Origin: an uncultured Lachnospiraceae bacterium
GTDB lineage: Bacteria > Bacillota > Clostridia > Lachnospirales > Lachnospiraceae
Direction of reading: 5' to 3'
Length of the DNA stretch: 37,624 nucleotides
NCBI GenBank assembly: GCA_944381515.1
Contig: CALWLM010000091.1
Coordinates: forward strand, 1 to 37,624
This document shows, piece after piece, positions 8,399 to 16,182 of the stretch. The stretch's first letter is position 1. Every line of letters starts with the position of its first letter. A program made the translations under genes and the position numbers. The notes beneath the pieces were generated by a model. That model saw only the letters and a program-made list of their open reading frames with translations. It was not told the origin of the DNA and ran no database searches.

Positions 8399-11300
8399 CT
8401 ACAGCCCCATGTTTTGCAGCAGTTGTTCATATTGGTTCATATCCATCAAAATCTCCCGGGCCTTCGTGCCGGCCTCGGCGCTGACCACGCCAACTTCCGC
8501 CAGCTGATCCATGATCCGGGCCGCCCGGTTAAAGCCGATCTTAAACATTCTCTGCAGCATACCGATGGATGCCTTCTGTTTCTCGATGATAAACCGGCCT
8601 GCCTCCGCAAAATATTCGTCCCGCCCGGAATCGCCGCCGCCGGCTGCTCCGGACTCCTTCTCTGCCGAGGCCATCCGCGCTTCCACAGCGCTCTCATAGG
8701 CGCAGCTGTCATTATGCTCCGTAACATAATCTACCACAGCCGCCACTTCTGTATCGGATACAAAAGCTCCCTGAACCCGCACCGGCTTTTGATAACCGGA
8801 AGGGTAAAAGAGCATGTCGCCCTTGCCCAAAAGCTTTTCCGCTCCGTTCATATCAATTATTGTGCGGGAATCCACGCCGGAGGATACGGAAAAAGCAATC
8901 CGGGAAGGCACGTTTGCCTTGATCAGGCCCGTGATTACGTTGACGGAAGGACGCTGGGTCGCCAGTACCAGATGGATGCCGGCAGCTCTGGCCATCTGGG
9001 CCAGGCGGCAGATCGCATCCTCCACATCGCCGGGACAGACCATCATCAGATCGGACAGCTCGTCAACAATGATGACTATCTGCGGCAGAGGCTCTGCCTC
9101 TTCCCCGTTTTTCCTGGCCTCCTCCGTTATCTTTTCATTGTAGCCCTTTAAATCACGTACGTTCCAGTCGGCAAACTTGCGGTAGCGGTCCGTCATCTCG
9201 GCCACCGCCCAGTTCAGTGCGCCGGCCGCCTTCTTGGGATCTGTCACCACCGGAATCATCAGGTGGGGAATCCCGTTATAGACACTTAGCTCCACCACCT
9301 TGGGGTCCACCATAATCAGGCGTACCTCCTCAGGTTTCGCCTTATATAATACGCTCATAATCAGCGTGTTGATGCAGACAGATTTACCGGAACCCGTTGC
9401 GCCGGCGATCAAAAGATGCGGCATCTTGGCCAGATCCGTCACAATAATCTCTCCGGAGATATCCTGCCCCACCGCAAAGGCCAGCTTGGAAGGATGGCTG
9501 CGGAAGGCCTGAGATTCCAGCACATCCCGCAGATAGACCGTGGCATTCTCCTTGTTGGGCACCTCGATGCCCACCGACGCCTTGCCGGGAATCGGGGCCT
9601 CGATACGAATATCTGCCGCCGCCAGATTCAGCTTGATATCATCGGCCAGCCCCACAATCTTGCTGACCCGCACTCCCTGCTCCGGCTGGAGCTCATAGCG
9701 CGTCACCGTGGGACCGCAGCTTATGTTGGTCACCGATACGCCCACGCCAAAATTGCGCAGCGTGTTTTCCAGCTTTCTGGCCGTTTCCCGAAGCTCCTTG
9801 TCCGAGCTCCTGCGCTGGTTCCGGTCTCCCGCCTTTAAAAGCTTGAAGGGAGGGCGCACATAAGGCCTGGGCGGCCGCTTCTTGGGCGCAGAAGAGACAT
9901 TTCCTGACGCAGCGGCCATACCGTTGGACGCACCATTGAGCGTGCCATTAACCGTACCATTCGCCATGGCGCGGCCATTTACCGCCCCCATACCTGCGGC
10001 GGTCTTTGGAATCCCCTGCGTTCCTGCAAAGGCTGTATTTCCGGCAAAAGAGGTATTTTGCCGTCCCTGACCGGCATAGGGGCTGACTCCTTCGCCTGCC
10101 GAGGGGGCCGCTCCCATCTGAGCCTGACGGTTTTCCATCCGTTTGCGGGTCAGAGGGTCATCGTCCGGATCAACATCCACCTCCACCACCTTGCCCGTGG
10201 CGGTCACCACGCGGCGGGTATCCGGTCTGGTATCCGGCCGCGCCTGCGTTTCCCCTTTTTCTTCCCGTTCCAGCTCCATCCAGCCGGATATGTCCTCCGG
10301 TGCATCCTCTGCATAATCTGCAAATTCCGCCGGCGGTACGGATTCCGATTTCTCCGCGAAGTCCGGCATTTCTTCTCTTGCGAACTTCGGTTCCATTCCT
10401 TTATTTTGACGAATCCGGTTCAGCTGCAGGGGCTCCGTTTCTATTTTATCTGCGATCTCCGCCTCATTGCCGGTGCTGCTCTCCTCATTCTCATTATCAT
10501 GCCAAATCAGGGAATCCCCCCGCCCGGAAAATATATTTTCATGCAGAGAATCCAGCGCTTCCAGCTCCGCCAGCGTCCTGGTTTCTCTCCTGGGCCGCAG
10601 CGCATCGCCCGATATGGGAATAACCGGCGGCTCCGGTCTCTCCTCCCAGCTCTGCTCCTCCTGCGGTGCATCTTCCTTCTCTTCCCAGGAGTACCCCAGG
10701 CCGGTGATCCGAATTGGCGCAGGCTCCGGTTCTGATTCTGGTTTCTCTGCGGGTTCGGCCTCCTGTTCCGGCATACGGGATACATGGCTCTCCGTCCTGC
10801 TTTGCGTCCGGGTCGGTCTGACAAGAGAAGACCCCTGGGCCGCGGTTCTGTCCGGCGCAGCCTTCTCGGAAGCATCCACCTGAATCACCGGTTCCTCTTC
10901 CGCAGCCGGCTCCTCATCCGTCTCCGCCGCCAGTTTTGTATCAAGAGCTACACCGGACACCTTTTTCTCCAACCGGTATCTGCGTTTTTCCTCTGCCCGG
11001 ACTGCATGAATCTCCCGCCTTCTGGCCGCGTCTTCCCTGGCCGAATCATATACTCTGCGTCCGCCCTTTTCAATGGGCTTTAAGACCGATTTCTCCGTAA
11101 TAAAGACAAGTCCAATGGTTACCAGCACAATGGCTACCACATAGGCGCCGATTTTGCCAATATAAGGGCAGAGAAGCTTTAAAAAGATTCCGCCCATGGC
11201 TCCGCCCCCAGGGCTGTCTATGGAATTCTGATAATACTGCCCCACCGTCAGAGCCGGGTCAAAATCATTGGTGGTCACCAGCGAAATCAGACCTCCAAGC

Positions 11301-11692
11301 ACCACAAAAAGACCGGCGGACGTCGCCAGCTTTGCTATGGCCTTCGGATTGTTCCGATTGGAAAAATAAAAGAGCACCGCCACAAACAGATATACCGGGA
11401 AAACATATCCCAGCACGCCAAACACACCGATAAGCACACGGTGAACCGCCTCTCCGGCAGCTCCGCACACCCCGGCATTACTTAAAAACAGCAGTAAGCA
11501 GACGGCAAAAAAGGCCAGAATGGCAATCTCCTTCCCCACAAAGCTTTCCTCTCTGGATTGGTTCGCTGTCTTTTTTCTGGCCGTTCCCCGGCTGCTTGTG
11601 CTCTTTCTTCCTGTATTCTTTTGTGCTGTCCTCCTCTGCGCTGTCTTTGCAGAGGCTTTTCCCGACGCTCTTTTCTGACTCGCCGCAGCCAC
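8399..11692 (-). CDS. ftsK: FtsK/SpoIIIE DNA translocase
   Basis: This 1097-residue protein pumps chromosomal DNA across the division septum (FtsK) or sporulation septum (SpoIIIE). Features in order: a Lys/Arg/Ser-rich cytoplasmic head (to about residue 60); about four membrane segments (AILAFFAVCLLLF, GVFGVLGYVFPVYLFV, SAGLFVVLGGLISLV, YVVAIVLVTIGLVFI); a very long acidic Glu/Pro-rich linker with an Asn-Gly-rich stretch near residues 570-600; the motor domain with Walker A GATGSGKS near residue 767 and IIIVDELSDLMM; and a C-terminal gamma winged-helix domain (QKASIGMLQRMFKIGFNRAARIMDQL) that reads orienting DNA sequences. The frame extends 14 codons upstream, but I chose GTG at 11692 because AGGAGG lies seven bases before it. 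FtsK versus SpoIIIE cannot be decided from sequence alone. Confidence 0.94.
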   Translation of the reverse strand: MAAASQKRASGKASAKTAQRRTAQKNTGRKSTSSRGTARKKTANQSREESFVGKEIAILAFFAVCLLLFLSNAGVCGAAGEAVHRVLIGVFGVLGYVFPVYLFVAVLFYFSNRNNPKAIAKLATSAGLFVVLGGLISLVTTNDFDPALTVGQYYQNSIDSPGGGAMGGIFLKLLCPYIGKIGAYVVAIVLVTIGLVFITEKSVLKPIEKGGRRVYDSAREDAARRREIHAVRAEEKRRYRLEKKVSGVALDTKLAAETDEEPAAEEEPVIQVDASEKAAPDRTAAQGSSLVRPTRTQSRTESHVSRMPEQEAEPAEKPESEPEPAPIRITGLGYSWEEKEDAPQEEQSWEERPEPPVIPISGDALRPRRETRTLAELEALDSLHENIFSGRGDSLIWHDNENEESSTGNEAEIADKIETEPLQLNRIRQNKGMEPKFAREEMPDFAEKSESVPPAEFADYAEDAPEDISGWMELEREEKGETQARPDTRPDTRRVVTATGKVVEVDVDPDDDPLTRKRMENRQAQMGAAPSAGEGVSPYAGQGRQNTSFAGNTAFAGTQGIPKTAAGMGAVNGRAMANGTVNGTLNGASNGMAAASGNVSSAPKKRPPRPYVRPPFKLLKAGDRNQRRSSDKELRETARKLENTLRNFGVGVSVTNISCGPTVTRYELQPEQGVRVSKIVGLADDIKLNLAAADIRIEAPIPGKASVGIEVPNKENATVYLRDVLESQAFRSHPSKLAFAVGQDISGEIIVTDLAKMPHLLIAGATGSGKSVCINTLIMSVLYKAKPEEVRLIMVDPKVVELSVYNGIPHLMIPVVTDPKKAAGALNWAVAEMTDRYRKFADWNVRDLKGYNEKITEEARKNGEEAEPLPQIVIIVDELSDLMMVCPGDVEDAICRLAQMARAAGIHLVLATQRPSVNVITGLIKANVPSRIAFSVSSGVDSRTIIDMNGAEKLLGKGDMLFYPSGYQKPVRVQGAFVSDTEVAAVVDYVTEHNDSCAYESAVEARMASAEKESGAAGGGDSGRDEYFAEAGRFIIEKQKASIGMLQRMFKIGFNRAARIMDQLAEVGVVSAEAGTKAREILMDMNQYEQLLQNMGL

Positions 11693-11760
11693 TACAACTC
11701 CTCCTGTCTGTCCTCTCATCCACCTCTCAGCCACCGCCGCAGATGGACATACATGGAATT

Positions 11761-11769
11761 ATTATAGCA
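11761..11769 (-). promoter_or_regulatory. extended -10 promoter for ftsK
   Basis: On the minus strand the sequence reads TGCTATAAT, a perfect extended -10 element (TGn then TATAAT), about 70 bases before the chosen ftsK GTG. No good -35 is seen (TTTTCT at 17-bp spacing), which is expected for an extended -10 promoter. It would let ftsK-murE-murF and downstream genes be expressed separately from kptA. Confidence 0.6.
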
Positions 11770-11812
11770 TCAAAACGTTCAAAAGAAAATACCGAAAAAT
11801 CCTATATCAGCC

Positions 11813-12355
11813 TTACATATCCGTCTTTTCCAGGTACACTGCCGGCACCGCCTTTATCAGCCAGACCCCATTGACAGAACGGTAAAATATTCCTCCGTCC
11901 CGTTTCAGCCTGCCTGCGGCCACACGGTAGACTACCGGCCGGCCGTGCCGGGCCCCCACCTTTTTTGCCGTCTCATGGTCCGATGACAGATGTACATAAA
12001 GACGGCTTTTGGGAAGCAGCCCCTGAGAATCGATGGACTTCACATATTTCTCTCCTGTGCCGTGCCAGAGAAATTCCGGCGGCGTCATTTCTTCCAGCTC
12101 CACGTCCACTGGAATGGAATGCCCCTGGTTTGCGCGGATTTTTGTTCCATCCTCATTGTAGGAATACCTCTGCTTGTCATCCTCCGCCACGATCTTATCC
12201 AGCAGCTCCCGGTCAAGCAGATGGGTCCGGCTGACTTTGGTGATCAGCTCCTCCACATCTGCCCAGCCATGCTCGTCCAGCGTGATTCCAATTGTTTCAG
12301 GCCTGTGGCGAAGAATCAGGCTTAAATAACGGCTGGTGCGTATCAGGTTGTTCAT
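11813..12355 (-). CDS. kptA: RNA 2'-phosphotransferase (Tpt1/KptA family)
   Basis: KptA transfers an RNA 2'-phosphate to NAD+, giving 2'-OH RNA and ADP-ribose 1'',2''-cyclic phosphate. The 180 residues are full length: the N-terminal winged-helix lobe carries the RYLSLILRHRPETIG signature and HGWADVEELI; the C-terminal NAD-binding ADP-ribosyltransferase-like lobe has ANQGHSI, LWHGTGEKYVKSI, LYVHLSSDHETAKKVGARHG and a final VNGVWL. The ribosome binding site is AGGAGG, six bases before the ATG. In eukaryotes the enzyme finishes tRNA splicing; the bacterial role is not established. It is the first gene of the minus-strand run ending at rsmB, and 120 bases separate it from ftsK. Confidence 0.93.
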   Translation of the reverse strand: MNNLIRTSRYLSLILRHRPETIGITLDEHGWADVEELITKVSRTHLLDRELLDKIVAEDDKQRYSYNEDGTKIRANQGHSIPVDVELEEMTPPEFLWHGTGEKYVKSIDSQGLLPKSRLYVHLSSDHETAKKVGARHGRPVVYRVAAGRLKRDGGIFYRSVNGVWLIKAVPAVYLEKTDM

Positions 12356-12396
12356 CCGTCCTCCTTTCGGACATATTCGCCAAATGCAGCTATTGT

Positions 12397-12426
12397 CCTC
12401 TGATATTATCTGATGCTATCTGATGT
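12397..12426. repeat. three-unit 10-bp repeat upstream of kptA
   Basis: Units tatctgatgc and tatctgatgt follow directly on a third, diverged unit (cctctgatat). The TATCTG core and 10-bp period match the array at 2971-3034. It lies in the probable 5' untranslated region of kptA. Confidence 0.6.
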
Positions 12427-12431
12427 ATTTA

Positions 12432-12437
12432 ATTATA
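12432..12437 (-). promoter_or_regulatory. possible -10 element for kptA
   Basis: TATAAT on the minus strand about 77 bases before the kptA start. The -35 at correct spacing (TGTCCT) is poor. If used, transcription would begin within the decamer repeat. Confidence 0.35.
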
Positions 12438-12530
12438 TCGCAGAAAAGACCTCCAGGACAGACAACTTTCGTTTTTAGTCCGGGACAGAGTCCAGGGCAG
12501 GTCCCGCAGGTCTCTTTAGAACAGCTCGCA

Positions 12531-12559
12531 TTGTACAAACTGTGAAATTGCGATATAAT
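12531..12559 (+). promoter_or_regulatory. strong sigma-A promoter for the 12.7-kb small ORF
   Basis: TTGTAC at 12531-12536 and TATAAT at 12554-12559 are separated by exactly 17 bp. This is the same hexamer pair and spacing as the coaX promoter. The only plus-strand gene candidate downstream is the ORF at 12728. Confidence 0.75.
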
Positions 12560-12727
12560 ACGAAGAAAACTACAGTAACTTGACAGCGCGATAAAGTCAG
12601 GGAACCAGATTAAATGCAGGCTCCATCCCTTTCCAGCATACTTTCCCCGGCAGCGGTTACACTAGCTATGAAGAGCCAAATTAGTAAACCAGCTGGCCTC
12701 AGCAGAAAGGACGATCAGGAAAACAAT

Positions 12728-12952
12728 ATGGAAAAAAAATCAGACAAAAAAACGCCCCGGAAATTTCCCCCGGAGTATGAATATCCCAATATACCAGAAA
12801 AATATACTCAGGAATTTGTTGCGGTAGACCGGATTGAACTGGTCGATTCCATACGGCAGAATTCCGACTACGACGATGATAACAAGGCTGCCCCGGACAA
12901 CAATATTTTCTTTGAGGAAAGAAGCAATCCCTTAAGCAGCAAGGGCAACTAG
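12728..12952 (+). CDS. small hydrophilic protein of unknown function
   Basis: A 74-codon ORF beginning MEKKSDKKTPRKFPPEYEY and ending NPLSSKGN. I do not recognise a family. The N-terminus is basic, then comes a Pro/Tyr-rich stretch, a short hydrophobic patch (FVAVDRIELV) and an acidic Asp-rich segment (SDYDDDN). There is no signal peptide or membrane helix. Evidence that it is real: a near-consensus promoter 170 bases upstream, a plausible AGAAAGGA site before the ATG (spacing is long), and no competing gene on the other strand. The frame stays open upstream to 12614, but no ribosome binding site precedes that ATG. It could instead be a peptide within a regulatory RNA. Confidence 0.5.
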   Translation: MEKKSDKKTPRKFPPEYEYPNIPEKYTQEFVAVDRIELVDSIRQNSDYDDDNKAAPDNNIFFEERSNPLSSKGN

Positions 12953-12959
12953 ACAGAAG

Positions 12960-13016
12960 GGAAAAAAACAAAAACGCCGGAGAAAACAAACTTATGTACC
13001 ATTTGTTTTCTCCGGC
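12960..13016 (-). terminator. intrinsic terminator of the PTS/transketolase operon
   Basis: A perfect 15-bp inverted repeat (12976-12990 with 13002-13016) with an 11-base loop. On the minus strand it is followed by a T-rich tail (GTTTTTGTTTTTTT). It lies 100 bases after the HAD phosphatase stop. It may also stop plus-strand transcription from the small ORF, although that side lacks a T tract. Confidence 0.85.
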
Positions 13017-13116
13017 CGTTGTGTCAGCGCACAGGCGCATTTAACCCGCGATCCCTATTAATCCAGTGATTGCCTCCGCATAACCTGCCGGTTAATTGGT
13101 TTTCGCGGTCTTGGTT

Positions 13117-13938
13117 TCAGATACCGAAGATATCATGAATAGCTCCGGCCAAACCGTCCTCTTCGATACGGCCGCACACATAATCTGCGGCTTCCTTGGC
13201 TGCATCACAGCCATTGCCCATGCAGACGCCAAAGCCTGCTTTTGACAGCATCTCCACATCATTGGTGCTGTCGCCAAATACAATACAGTCATCCCAGGTC
13301 AGATTCTCCCGCTCCAGGACAGCCTCGATTCCCTTGGCTTTGCTGACATCCTTATTAAATACATCAAACATATGAGGCCAGGGACAATCCGTCCTCATAT
13401 CACCCAGGGTCTCCACGAATCGAAACAGGTCCTCATCGTCATCCACCGCCAGAATCGCATTATAGGGATAAGCATAAGGCGTACCATTCAGATGCCGGTC
13501 CTGTGACGGAAGATCCTTATATACCTCCGTCTTCTCCTTGGTTCGGGTATTGTAGTGAGCCGCAATCCTGTCATAACCATGGTACACATAGGTCTGCTCC
13601 AGGAAATGAAAAGCCAGGCCTGCATCCTTTTCAGCCGCATAACGGCGCAGGGCCTCAAAAGAAGCTGCGCTGATCGGCCGGTTGCGAATCACATTGCCCT
13701 GATAATCCAGCACACAGTTGCCATTGCAGGTCACCTTATAGGAAGCGTCCATCACCTTGTCAAGCTCCTTTAAATGTACCTGCGGCCGTCCGCTGGCAAT
13801 AGCCATCATAAGCCCCGTATCCTGTAAACGGCGCAGGGCCTCGGCCGCCGGACGGCGGACGAAGCCCTCGCTGGTAATGACTGTGGTTCCATCCACATCA
13901 AAAAATGCAATTTTAAAATCTCTGCGAAATCCTGTCAT
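13117..13938 (-). CDS. HAD superfamily (Cof-type) phosphatase
   Basis: A 273-residue cytoplasmic phosphatase of the Cof/subclass IIB type that acts on small phosphorylated molecules, often sugar phosphates. Motif I is FFDVDGT with nucleophile Asp14 and acid/base Asp16, motif II is SGRP, motif III is the Lys in SKAKGIEAVL, and motif IV is FGDSTNDVEML. The alpha/beta cap lies between motifs II and III. ATG at 13938 overlaps the transketolase stop (TGATG), so it is coupled; an in-frame GTG one codon earlier is possible. Its place as last gene of the PTS-transketolase operon suggests a phosphosugar substrate, but that is inference. Confidence 0.9.
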   Translation of the reverse strand: MTGFRRDFKIAFFDVDGTTVITSEGFVRRPAAEALRRLQDTGLMMAIASGRPQVHLKELDKVMDASYKVTCNGNCVLDYQGNVIRNRPISAASFEALRRYAAEKDAGLAFHFLEQTYVYHGYDRIAAHYNTRTKEKTEVYKDLPSQDRHLNGTPYAYPYNAILAVDDDEDLFRFVETLGDMRTDCPWPHMFDVFNKDVSKAKGIEAVLERENLTWDDCIVFGDSTNDVEMLSKAGFGVCMGNGCDAAKEAADYVCGRIEEDGLAGAIHDIFGI

Positions 13939-14891
13939 CACTTCAGAGCATCCTTGATCGTATCAATAATGTGCTCCTCCGTCAGACCAAAGGCCTGGCA
14001 GAGATAATCATAAGTGCCCACCTGTCCAAAGACATCATTCGCACCGATTCTCTTCAGCGGAATACCTGCGCCCTCGTCAGCCAGCACCTCGGCCACACAG
14101 CTGCCCAGACCGCCGATCACATTATGATTCTCAAAGGTAACGACCAGCTTCTTGCCGGCAGCCTCGCTGCGAATCAGCTCTGCGTCAAAAGGCTTCAGGG
14201 TGAACATGTCCACCACCTCTACGCTGATGCCGCAGGCAGCCAGCTTCTCAGCCGCATTATAAGCCTTGGAGAGCATCTCGCCCATGGACACCAGCAGGAC
14301 GTCGCTGCCCTCACGGATCACATTGCCCTTGCCGAATTCAAAGGTGGAGCCTTCCGCATACATCGTAGGATTGCCTTTTCTGTTGGCGCGGATATAGTGC
14401 ACGCCCGTAAGCTTTGCGCACTCCCGAATCGTCCAGGCCAGCTGCACCTCATCGGCCGGAGCAACCACCAGCGTCTCCGGAATGGAGCGCATCAGAGCGA
14501 TATCCTCGAAGCTGTTGTGCGTACCGCCGTTGGCAGCCACGCAGACGCCGGGGTCGGAGCCATAGATATTGATGGTATTCTTCGCATATGCGCCTTCCAG
14601 GAATACCTGGTCCAGCACACGTCTGGTAGCAAAGGGGGCAAAGGTATGGATATAGGGAATATATCCTCTCATGGACATACCGGCGGCAATGCCGACCATA
14701 TTGGCCTCTGCGATGCCCACCTGTACGAACTGATCGGGATTGGTCTTCTGAATTTTGGTAAATCCGGAAGCGCCGCCCAGATCAGCCTCCAGAGCCACGA
14801 CCTTCTTATTGTCCTTCATGATCTCCTGAAGGGTTTCTACAAATACTGCTCTTAATTCCTTGCCGGTCCCAGCGGGAGCTAATTTCCACAT
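13938..14891 (-). CDS. transketolase, C-terminal subunit
   Basis: The pyrimidine-binding and C-terminal halves of a split transketolase (317 residues), which works with the subunit encoded immediately upstream. It shows VVALEADLGGASG, VGIAEANMVGIAAGMSMRG, the TFAPFATRRVLDQV stretch and the C-terminal domain (VEVVDMFTLKPFD, VTFENHNVIGGLG). The frame is open further upstream, but GGAGG overlapping the end of the N-subunit gene sits eight bases before ATG 14891, where homology begins. Stop and start are separated by one base, which suits equal production of both halves. Part of a PTS-linked sugar operon, so it may be a dedicated rather than housekeeping transketolase. Confidence 0.92.
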   Translation of the reverse strand: MWKLAPAGTGKELRAVFVETLQEIMKDNKKVVALEADLGGASGFTKIQKTNPDQFVQVGIAEANMVGIAAGMSMRGYIPYIHTFAPFATRRVLDQVFLEGAYAKNTINIYGSDPGVCVAANGGTHNSFEDIALMRSIPETLVVAPADEVQLAWTIRECAKLTGVHYIRANRKGNPTMYAEGSTFEFGKGNVIREGSDVLLVSMGEMLSKAYNAAEKLAACGISVEVVDMFTLKPFDAELIRSEAAGKKLVVTFENHNVIGGLGSCVAEVLADEGAGIPLKRIGANDVFGQVGTYDYLCQAFGLTEEHIIDTIKDALK

Positions 14892-14892
14892 A

Positions 14893-15747
14893 TCACATAC
14901 CTCCATTCTCGTCGATAAACGCCTGCAGCTCGGCAATGACAGAGTCGATGGCAGCATCGGACTCCGGGCCAAACTTAGGGGAATGACTGTCGGAACGGTC
15001 GTAATAGTAAGGGACTCCCTGTGCCTTGATCGTATCCATCACAATGCAGACGGCAGAATCCTTCACTGCCTTGGCCTCGTCGATGGCATCGGAAAGAGCT
15101 TCCTCATCCTGCCCATTGGCACGGATGGTATGGAAGCCGAAAGCCTCCATTTTTGCGGCAATATCAAAAGGATTGATGATCTCCTCCAGAGTTCCATCCA
15201 ACTGCTTCTTGTTGTTATCGATGATCACGATCACTTCATTCAGCTTATTGTGAGCAATAAACTGGAACGCTTCCCAGCACTGTCCCTCATTCAGCTCACC
15301 GTCGCCCACAATCAGATAAACCTTCTGTGAAGACTTGTTCAGGCGGAATGCATATCCGATACCGGCAGCCACGGATGTACCCTGGCCCAGGGAGCCTGTG
15401 GTGGCGTCCACACCGGGGGTCTTAGTGCGGTCCGGATGAGACGGCAGCTTGGTGCCGCCCTCATTGAGCGTGTAGAGCATCTCGGGATCAAAGAATCCAT
15501 GAAGAGCCAGCGTAGAATACCAGGCCGGTCCGGCATGTCCCTTGGACAGGACCACATAGTCCCGGTCCTCCCACTGGGGATTCTTCGGATCATAGTTTAA
15601 GTGCTTATTGTAAAGCACCGACATCAGCTCTACAATCGACATGGCCCCGCCCAGATGTCCGTATCTTCTCCACTTGAGCATTTTCAGGGTCTGGATACGG
15701 ATCGCCGCAGAGCCTTTTTTCAATTTCAATAATTCTGCCTTGTCCAT
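14893..15747 (-). CDS. transketolase, N-terminal subunit
   Basis: The thiamine-diphosphate binding half of a split transketolase (284 residues). The ThDP/Mg motif is GDGELNEGQCWEAF ending in DNNKKQLDG; SKGHAGPAWYSTLA and GSLGQGTSVAAGIG are also typical. Together with the next gene it exchanges two-carbon units between ketose and aldose phosphates. It follows the PTS IIB gene by 40 bases with a good ribosome binding site (GGAAGGAAAG). A split transketolase behind a UlaA-type PTS points to a transported sugar that enters the pentose phosphate pathway. Confidence 0.93.
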   Translation of the reverse strand: MDKAELLKLKKGSAAIRIQTLKMLKWRRYGHLGGAMSIVELMSVLYNKHLNYDPKNPQWEDRDYVVLSKGHAGPAWYSTLALHGFFDPEMLYTLNEGGTKLPSHPDRTKTPGVDATTGSLGQGTSVAAGIGYAFRLNKSSQKVYLIVGDGELNEGQCWEAFQFIAHNKLNEVIVIIDNNKKQLDGTLEEIINPFDIAAKMEAFGFHTIRANGQDEEALSDAIDEAKAVKDSAVCIVMDTIKAQGVPYYYDRSDSHSPKFGPESDAAIDSVIAELQAFIDENGGM

Positions 15748-15787
15748 TTCTCTTTCCTTCCTTAAACAGGTACTGAAAAACTACAGA

Positions 15788-16075
15788 TTATTCACCTAAC
15801 TCGGCAAACATGGCCGTCAGCTTCTCCTCCAGCTCCTGTGCAGACATAATGTTCTGCAGCACAATCTTGTGAGGAAGCTTTTCAACAAAATCAGCCAGAT
15901 CCCCGCCCACTACAAAGATATCGGCTGCGCCGGGCTGTGCATCGGAAGTCGTGGAATGAACCACCTCAATGCCGGTCTTGCCCATCTTCTTCAGTACTTT
16001 TTCCACATTCAGACGGATCATCAGAGAAGAACCGATACCGGAACCGCAGCAGCACATAATCTTGGAAACAGCCAT
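15788..16075 (-). CDS. PTS IIB component, ascorbate/lactose-type (UlaB-like)
   Basis: A 95-residue cytoplasmic phosphocarrier that passes phosphate from IIA to the sugar bound by IIC. The active-site loop is CCCGSGIGSS; by alignment with UlaB (CGNGQGSS) the phosphorylated residue is the third cysteine, Cys10. The frame extends 17 codons upstream, but the family begins at MAVSKIM and AAAGGAG lies about 11 bases before that ATG. It sits after the IIC gene with a 107-base gap containing a stem-loop. Confidence 0.9.
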   Translation of the reverse strand: MAVSKIMCCCGSGIGSSLMIRLNVEKVLKKMGKTGIEVVHSTTSDAQPGAADIFVVGGDLADFVEKLPHKIVLQNIMSAQELEEKLTAMFAELGE

Positions 16076-16115
16076 AACAATACAATCTCCTTTCACTCTT
16101 ACCTTATCAAATTTA

Positions 16116-16139
16116 AGGGCGTGCACGAGGGCACGCCCT
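16116..16139 (-). other. stem-loop between PTS IIC and IIB genes
   Basis: An 8-bp perfect inverted repeat (AGGGCGTG with CACGCCCT) around an 8-base loop in the 107-base gap. There is no T tract after it on the minus strand, so it is more likely an RNA-processing or stability element than a terminator. Confidence 0.5.
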
Positions 16140-16182
16140 ATGTAGCTTTATTATAGCGGATTCACCGCCTTTTCGCAACTAT

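Larger units (their letters stand above)
12356..12727. other. 372-bp intergenic region with divergent promoters and a long leader
   Basis: No gene is supported here. From left to right it holds the kptA ribosome binding site, a three-unit decamer repeat (12397-12426), a minus-strand TATAAT (12432-12437), a strong plus-strand promoter (12531-12559), and about 160 bases of leader before the small ORF at 12728. The leader can form a hairpin between ggtt..acta near 12655 and tagt..aacc near 12682-12691. I could not match it to any riboswitch class I know. Confidence 0.6.

Noticed and set aside
12566-12727. Possible riboswitch in the leader of the small ORF
   Set aside because: I compared it by eye with c-di-GMP, TPP, cobalamin, THF, fluoride, ydaO and guanidine classes and saw no conserved core, so it is listed only as a leader of unknown role.
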